Assembly (NCBI RefSeq): GCF_022869825.1
Contig: NZ_CP094971.1
Span: 187,501-251,500, forward strand
Origin: Clostridium sp. BJN0001
GTDB lineage: Bacteria > Bacillota > Clostridia > Clostridiales > Clostridiaceae
DNA: 64,000 nucleotides
Reading direction: 5' to 3'
Shown here: in pieces, positions 63,093 through 64,000 of the stretch
Layout: every line of letters begins with the position of its first letter
How positions within the stretch are numbered: position 1 is the stretch's first letter
Translations under genes and position numbers: made by a program
The notes under the pieces: generated by a model
What the model was told of the DNA's origin: nothing
Databases searched by the model: none
Seen by the model: only the letters and a program-made list of their open reading frames with translations

Positions 63093-63419
63093 ATGCAGAT
63101 TATTTGCCTTGATATTATAATGGATAAGGTGTTAAGGAAAAGAAAGCAGTACCAATTGTTCGAATATTGTTATGGGAGGATTCTATTATATGAGAAAATT
63201 AGTCCAGAGGAATCCTGTAAAATTATAAGAAACTGTTTGGGATGTGGATGCAAAACAACATTTCATAACACAAACAGCTTTCGTGTAAATGCAAATGGAA
63301 ATAAGATAGATGCATGGTTGATTTATCAATGTACAAAATGTAAACATAATCATGGGTCAAGGGATTGGAAAAGGCGGGTATTATTGTCGTGCCAGAGGAA
63401 AAACAAGAACATAAAATAA
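63093..63419 (+). pseudogene. Fragment of a DUF1062-type protein
   Basis: The middle of this 108-codon frame (about residues 43-86) matches the N-terminal zinc-ribbon part of DUF1062 proteins: IIRNCLGCGCKTTF, then FRVNANGNKIDAWLIYQC and CTKCKH, with two CxxC-type pairs. After CKHN the frame turns into low-quality sequence and stops, so the larger C-terminal part is missing. A different frame then reads LEKAGIIVVPEEKQEHK up to 63436, suggesting a frameshift or internal deletion. Codon use (more TTG, GTG, GGC) differs a little from the ribosomal genes. Not expected to be functional. Confidence 0.6.
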
Positions 63420-63444
63420 ATATTGAAATAAAGGAATGGTTATT

Positions 63445-64000
63445 GTGAGGGAACAATTTGATATAAGAAAAAGTTACAGACATGATGAGGTTTTAAGAAA
63501 GAGCTTTAATGAGTTGGCAAATGATACATTTGGTATCAATTTTGAGGACTGGTATAAAAATGGATATTGGACAGATAAATATAATCCATATTCAATAGTG
63601 ATCGATAATAAAATTGTGGCGAATGTTTCTGTAAATAAAATGGAGTTTATATCAGGCGGAAAAAGTGAAAAGTATTTGCAACTTGGTACAGTTATGACAG
63701 ATAAAAAATATCGCAATAAGGGATTTATTAAAACAATCATGCATGAGATTGATAGGGATTATTATGATACTGTTGATGGAATTTATCTTTTTGCCAATGA
63801 CAGTGTTTTGGAGTTTTATCCTAAGTTTGGATATAAAAAAAGTACAGAATATCAGTATTTCAAAGTAATATCTAATAAATTTAAGGAAGTCGGTATGGCG
63901 AGTGATAATAAGGCTCGACAAATTCAAATGAATAACAAAGAAGACTGGTTATTGTTAGAGAGAGCAATAGAAAACTCTGTAAACAACTGTACGTTTGAAA
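63445..64000 (+). CDS. GNAT family acetyltransferase, cut by the window end
   Basis: 185 codons visible and still open at the right edge. Signature features: LQLGTVMTDKKYRNKGFIK (about residues 80-98), matching the acetyl-CoA loop with R-x-x-G-hydrophobic, and GIYLFANDSVLEFYPKFGYKK (about 116-136, quoted in part), matching the typical Y..FGF end of the GNAT core. A second C-terminal domain would follow. GTG at 63445 has AAAGGA upstream; an ATG at 63436 overlaps that site. Substrate unknown. Located just after a broken gene, in what looks like an accessory segment. Confidence 0.85.
   Translation, partial: MREQFDIRKSYRHDEVLRKSFNELANDTFGINFEDWYKNGYWTDKYNPYSIVIDNKIVANVSVNKMEFISGGKSEKYLQLGTVMTDKKYRNKGFIKTIMHEIDRDYYDTVDGIYLFANDSVLEFYPKFGYKKSTEYQYFKVISNKFKEVGMASDNKARQIQMNNKEDWLLLERAIENSVNNCTFE

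Overview
This window is a piece of the core chromosome of a spore-forming, AT-rich Firmicute. It is most consistent with Clostridium sensu stricto. Evidence includes the very low GC content, AGA-dominated arginine codons, the sporulation genes csfB (Gin), sigH and ricT, a ctsR-mcsA-mcsB-clpC operon, a proline T-box and a clostridial ribosomal super-cluster. I cannot name the species. Apart from a DUF1062 remnant and a GNAT gene at the far right edge, nothing looks mobile: I saw no insertion sequence, prophage, CRISPR array or integrase.

Layout. Positions 1-2.75 kb hold the 3' part of a 23S rRNA, a 5S rRNA, tRNA-Phe and tRNA-Cys. Positions 2.8-5.7 kb hold accessory genes: a CorA-type transporter, a small membrane protein and an M20 peptidase. 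Positions 5.8-9.2 kb hold csfB-tmk-darA-holB-ricT and a 2[4Fe-4S] ferredoxin. A convergent metallo-beta-lactamase-fold gene follows. Positions 10.0-14.6 kb hold the CtsR stress operon behind a perfect CtsR operator. Positions 14.9-25.3 kb hold radA-disA-yacL-ispD, then a T-box controlled proS-cysS, then mrnC-rlmB-rae1-sigH. Positions 25.35-42.5 kb hold tRNA-Thr-tuf, rpmG-secE-nusG-rplKAJL-rpoBC, rpsL-rpsG-fusA and a second tuf. Positions 42.6-58.0 kb hold the S10-spc-alpha cluster (rpsJ to rplQ, with secY, adk, infA and rpoA). Positions 58.1-62.5 kb hold ecfA1-ecfA2-ecfT-truA and rplM-rpsI. The last 1.5 kb holds a small membrane protein, a broken DUF1062 gene and a partial acetyltransferase.

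How the genes work together. Most of the window is the translation and transcription machinery, split into transcription units by strong TTGACA/TATAAT-type promoters and hairpin terminators. Several units have structured 5' leaders (L10 leader, S10, rpsM, rplM and rpsL leaders) suited to ribosomal-protein autoregulation. The stress operon couples a repressor (CtsR), its kinase/adaptor pair (McsA/McsB) and the ClpC unfoldase. darA and disA are a sensor and a synthase for cyclic di-AMP. csfB, sigH and ricT tie the region to sporulation.

Most interesting observations. (1) McsB has lost essentially every catalytic signature of protein arginine kinases, although the operon, the CtsR operator and the predicted phospho-arginine docking glutamates of ClpC are kept. 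(2) The map gene normally found between adk and infA is missing and is replaced by about 370 bases with no recognisable gene. (3) Palindromes sit on or inside the rpoB, rpsM and rplM promoters. (4) The metallo-beta-lactamase-fold protein has lost metal ligands. (5) RlmB carries a 15-residue tandem duplication. No complete new multi-gene system is evident; these are local oddities in an otherwise ordinary core region.
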